64,000 nt of DNA, from positions 992,001-1,056,000 of the forward strand of contig NZ_CP042906.1 of assembly GCF_008728855.1 (NCBI RefSeq). Direction: 5' to 3'. The DNA is from Hypericibacter terrae (GTDB lineage Bacteria > Pseudomonadota > Alphaproteobacteria > Dongiales > Dongiaceae). How positions within the stretch are numbered: the stretch's first letter is position 1; every line of letters begins with the position of its first letter. This document shows positions 62,251 to 64,000 of this stretch, piece after piece. Both the position numbers and the translations under genes were made by a program. Below the pieces are notes generated by a model. It ran no database searches. It was not told where the DNA came from and worked only from the letters and a program-made list of their open reading frames with translations.

Positions 62251-63030
62251 TCATTCTTGCGCAACAAAGCCGCGCGACGGCACGGCCCAGCCCAGATGCT
62301 CGCCGCCGTCCAGCGCGATCATCTGGCCGGTCATCGCCGGCGCCGCCAGGATGAAGCGGAGCGCCTCGCAGATTTCCTGAGGCGTGGTGCCGCGCCCCAG
62401 CGGCATGGCGGCGCATTGGCGCTCGAACTGCTCGGCGCTCTGGCGCGGGCTCGGCAAGGTCGGGCCCGGCCCGATGCCATTGACGCGAATCCGCGGTGCC
62501 AGGGCCAGCGCCAGGGTCCGCGTCAAGGTCCAGAGTCCCATCTTGCCGACCGTGTAGGAGAGGAAATAGGGCGTCGGCTTCCACACCCGCTGGTCCAGCA
62601 TGTTGACGATGTTGCCCGGAACGCCCGCCGGGAGCTGGCGCGCGAAGGCCTGGCAGAGCACCAGCGGCGCCCGCAGATTGGTCTCGATATGCGCGTCCCA
62701 GGATTCGCGCGTGGCCGTGTCGATCTTGTCCATCTCGAACAGCGAGGCGTTGTTGACCAGGAGCGAGAGCGGGCCCAGGGCCTTGGTCGCGCGTGGCAGC
62801 AGGCTCTCGACCTCGGCCTCGCGCTGCAGGTCGGCATGGAGCGCCACCGCGCGCCCGCCGCCGCGCTCGATCGTCTGCACCAGCGCCTCGGCCTCGGCCT
62901 GAGAGCTGTTGTAATGGATGGCCACGGCCCAGCCCTGCTGCACCAGGTCCTCGGCAATGGCGCGGCCGATGCGCTTGGCGGCGCCGGTTACGAGCGCAAC
63001 ACGAACGGGCGTGGGGGCGGATTTCGTCAT
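62251..63030 (-). CDS. Pteridine-reductase-like short-chain dehydrogenase
   Basis: The 259-residue SDR has the N-terminal VALVTGAAKRIGRAIAEDLV in which A-K-R-I-G matches the NADPH-arginine pattern of PTR1/FolM. NNAS is near 87-90. The active site is NMLDQRVW, with Asp in place of the usual Ser as in PTR1, and the YTVGK motif follows. FolM and PTR1 reduce dihydromonapterin, biopterin and dihydrofolate. Its neighbour folB supports a pterin role. The ATG at 63030 replaces a longer upstream TTG reading. Confidence 0.85.
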   Translation of the reverse strand: MTKSAPTPVRVALVTGAAKRIGRAIAEDLVQQGWAVAIHYNSSQAEAEALVQTIERGGGRAVALHADLQREAEVESLLPRATKALGPLSLLVNNASLFEMDKIDTATRESWDAHIETNLRAPLVLCQAFARQLPAGVPGNIVNMLDQRVWKPTPYFLSYTVGKMGLWTLTRTLALALAPRIRVNGIGPGPTLPSPRQSAEQFERQCAAMPLGRGTTPQEICEALRFILAAPAMTGQMIALDGGEHLGWAVPSRGFVAQE

Positions 63031-63259
63031 GGCCGGGAGAATGACCCGGGTCCCCGCCGGTGGCAACCCTGCAAACCCCTGATGGGACCGCGAGATTCGG
63101 GCCTGCCCCGCGACAAAACGATCATGGTATAAATCCTTCAGGGAGTGAGACGGTCGGGACGGGAGGCGACGGACGCGCCGCCGTCATGCCGAACGTCGGC
63201 GGGCCTCGATGTTCCGCGCCCTCGGGCCGCGGGAAAATTCTGCAGGAGGGTTTGGACGC

Positions 63260-63634
63260 ATGCGACGCGTGGCTTCACTGGCGCTAATCCTCATCCTTGC
63301 CGGCTGTGCCCAGTCCTACCAGCCGGTGGTGGATACCAAGGGTGTCGACAACGCCAAATATCAGCAGGATCTTTCGGAGTGCCGGCAATATGCCGAGCAG
63401 GTCAGTCCCGCGGGCGAAGCGGCGACGACGGGTTTGCTCGGGGCGGCGGGCGGTGCCGCGCTGGGAGCCATCGTCGGCGCCTTCTCCGGCGGTGCCGGAA
63501 CGGGTGCGGCCATCGGTGCCGCGACGGGCGGTGCGGTGGGCGCCGGTGCCGGCGGCGTCAGCGGCGTCAGCGAGCAGAAGCGCATCATCAACAACTGCCT
63601 GCGCGGGCGCGGCTACAACGTCTTGAACAGCTGA
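63260..63634 (+). CDS. Glycine-zipper lipoprotein
   Basis: The 124-residue protein has a lipoprotein signal with lipobox LILAGC (Cys near 16). It contains a Gly/Ala-rich zipper stretch at about 55-105 (GLLGAAGGAALGAIVGAFSG then repeats) and a C-terminal KRIINNCLRGRGYNVL. Such proteins are outer-membrane or periplasmic and may oligomerise through glycine zippers. GGAGG lies about 10 bases before the ATG. It stands alone. Confidence 0.85.
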   Translation: MRRVASLALILILAGCAQSYQPVVDTKGVDNAKYQQDLSECRQYAEQVSPAGEAATTGLLGAAGGAALGAIVGAFSGGAGTGAAIGAATGGAVGAGAGGVSGVSEQKRIINNCLRGRGYNVLNS

Positions 63635-63755
63635 CGTTCCGCCGGCGGTTTTGCTTGGGTCCGGCGAAACAATCCCTCGCTTGCCTTGGCCCCGGGCGCC
63701 GGCCCACGATGTCGAGCTTGCCGGATATCTTGCGCGCATCGAGAAGGAGCCGCCC

Positions 63756-64000
63756 ATGACCGAGACGCCCGCCAGGACCTGGCGCACCGACGGCGTGCAG
63801 GTCATCCCCGGTTCCTCGCTCGATCCGAACACCGCGCAGACGCCGGGCATGTCGCGCGCGACCGCGATCAATTTCGCGCGGGCCGGCGCGCAGAAGATCT
63901 GGGCCGGTACCGTCACCATCGCGCCCAACGCCAAGACCGGCGCACATCATCACGGCGCCCTCGAGAGCGTGATCTATGTGGTGCGCGGCCGTGCCCGCAT
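63756..64000 (+). CDS. Cupin-domain protein, truncated by the window edge
   Basis: The first 81 residues are present: MTETPARTWRTDGVQVIPGS and, near the end, the cupin motif 1 region TGAHHHGALESVIYVVRGRA, with the metal-binding His cluster and Glu. AAGGAG lies 6 bases before the ATG. The C-terminus lies beyond 64000. Substrate unknown. Confidence 0.85.
   Translation, partial: MTETPARTWRTDGVQVIPGSSLDPNTAQTPGMSRATAINFARAGAQKIWAGTVTIAPNAKTGAHHHGALESVIYVVRGRAR

Overview
The window is a GC-rich bacterial chromosome segment with short intergenic gaps and many 4-base ATGA/GTGA gene overlaps. The gene set points to an alphaproteobacterium, most likely of the Rhodospirillales type. It includes a three-subunit cytochrome bc1 operon, aerobic hemF, UbiK, a phasin preceded by a TetR-type gene, a marR/ilvE divergon, DUF1285-NUDIX-small membrane protein-cca, and MidA/pgeF/lgt. 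The species assignment is inference. No rRNA, tRNA or CRISPR array was seen.

Layout. 1-1300: start of wrbA and a divergent LysR regulator. 1324-8826 (minus): MoxR ATPase, DUF58, a BatA/DUF4159 protein, a vWA/GATase-like membrane protein and a small anchored protein. 8898-11694 (plus): DUF1285, CoA-type NUDIX, small membrane protein, cca. 11729-19641: two apparently identical IS30-family copies in direct orientation around hemF, trmL, petABC and a VOC protein. 19751-23371: two-subunit aconitase X, a GST and a SUKH-type pair. 23691-28780: PleC/DivJ-like histidine kinase, DUF2946-like/PepSY pair and a DUF4265 pair. 28811-36887 (minus): ychF, pth, rplY, prs, an M24 peptidase, pgeF, midA-like, lgt. 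37038-43065 (plus): serine hydrolase, ubiK, ybjN-like, proC, ybaK, tetR, phaP, csaA. 43236-47007: EnvZ/OmpR-type pair, marR, ilvE. 47216-51964: Tat-exported cysteine hydrolase, TauE, an amidase with a duplicated 3' end around a small gene, moaE/moaD. 52229-55859 (minus): sulfotransferase, EMC3/YidC-like membrane protein, small membrane protein, arylsulfotransferase. 56074-61230 (minus): dinB, moeA, mobB, pgsA, uvrC. 61670-64000: folB with a pteridine-reductase-like SDR, a glycine-zipper lipoprotein and a truncated cupin.

Mobile and repeated DNA. Two intergenic repeat families occur. One is a C-rich palindrome built on CTCCCGCAAGGGGAG, usually as head-to-head pairs. The other is a bipartite REP-like element with arms CCCCGCGAAAGCGGGG and CCCCGCTTTCGCGGGG. 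Both IS30 copies lie inside the second type, and the transposase stop codon comes from the REP arm.

Best candidates for something new are the four-gene sulfotransferase/arylsulfotransferase cluster (52229-55859), the amidase 3'-end duplication around a translationally coupled small gene (48981-49463), and the IS30-in-REP arrangement. Regulatory sites that can be read include a probable PhaR operator pair at phaP, a MarR-type operator at ilvE and a LysR-type array at wrbA.
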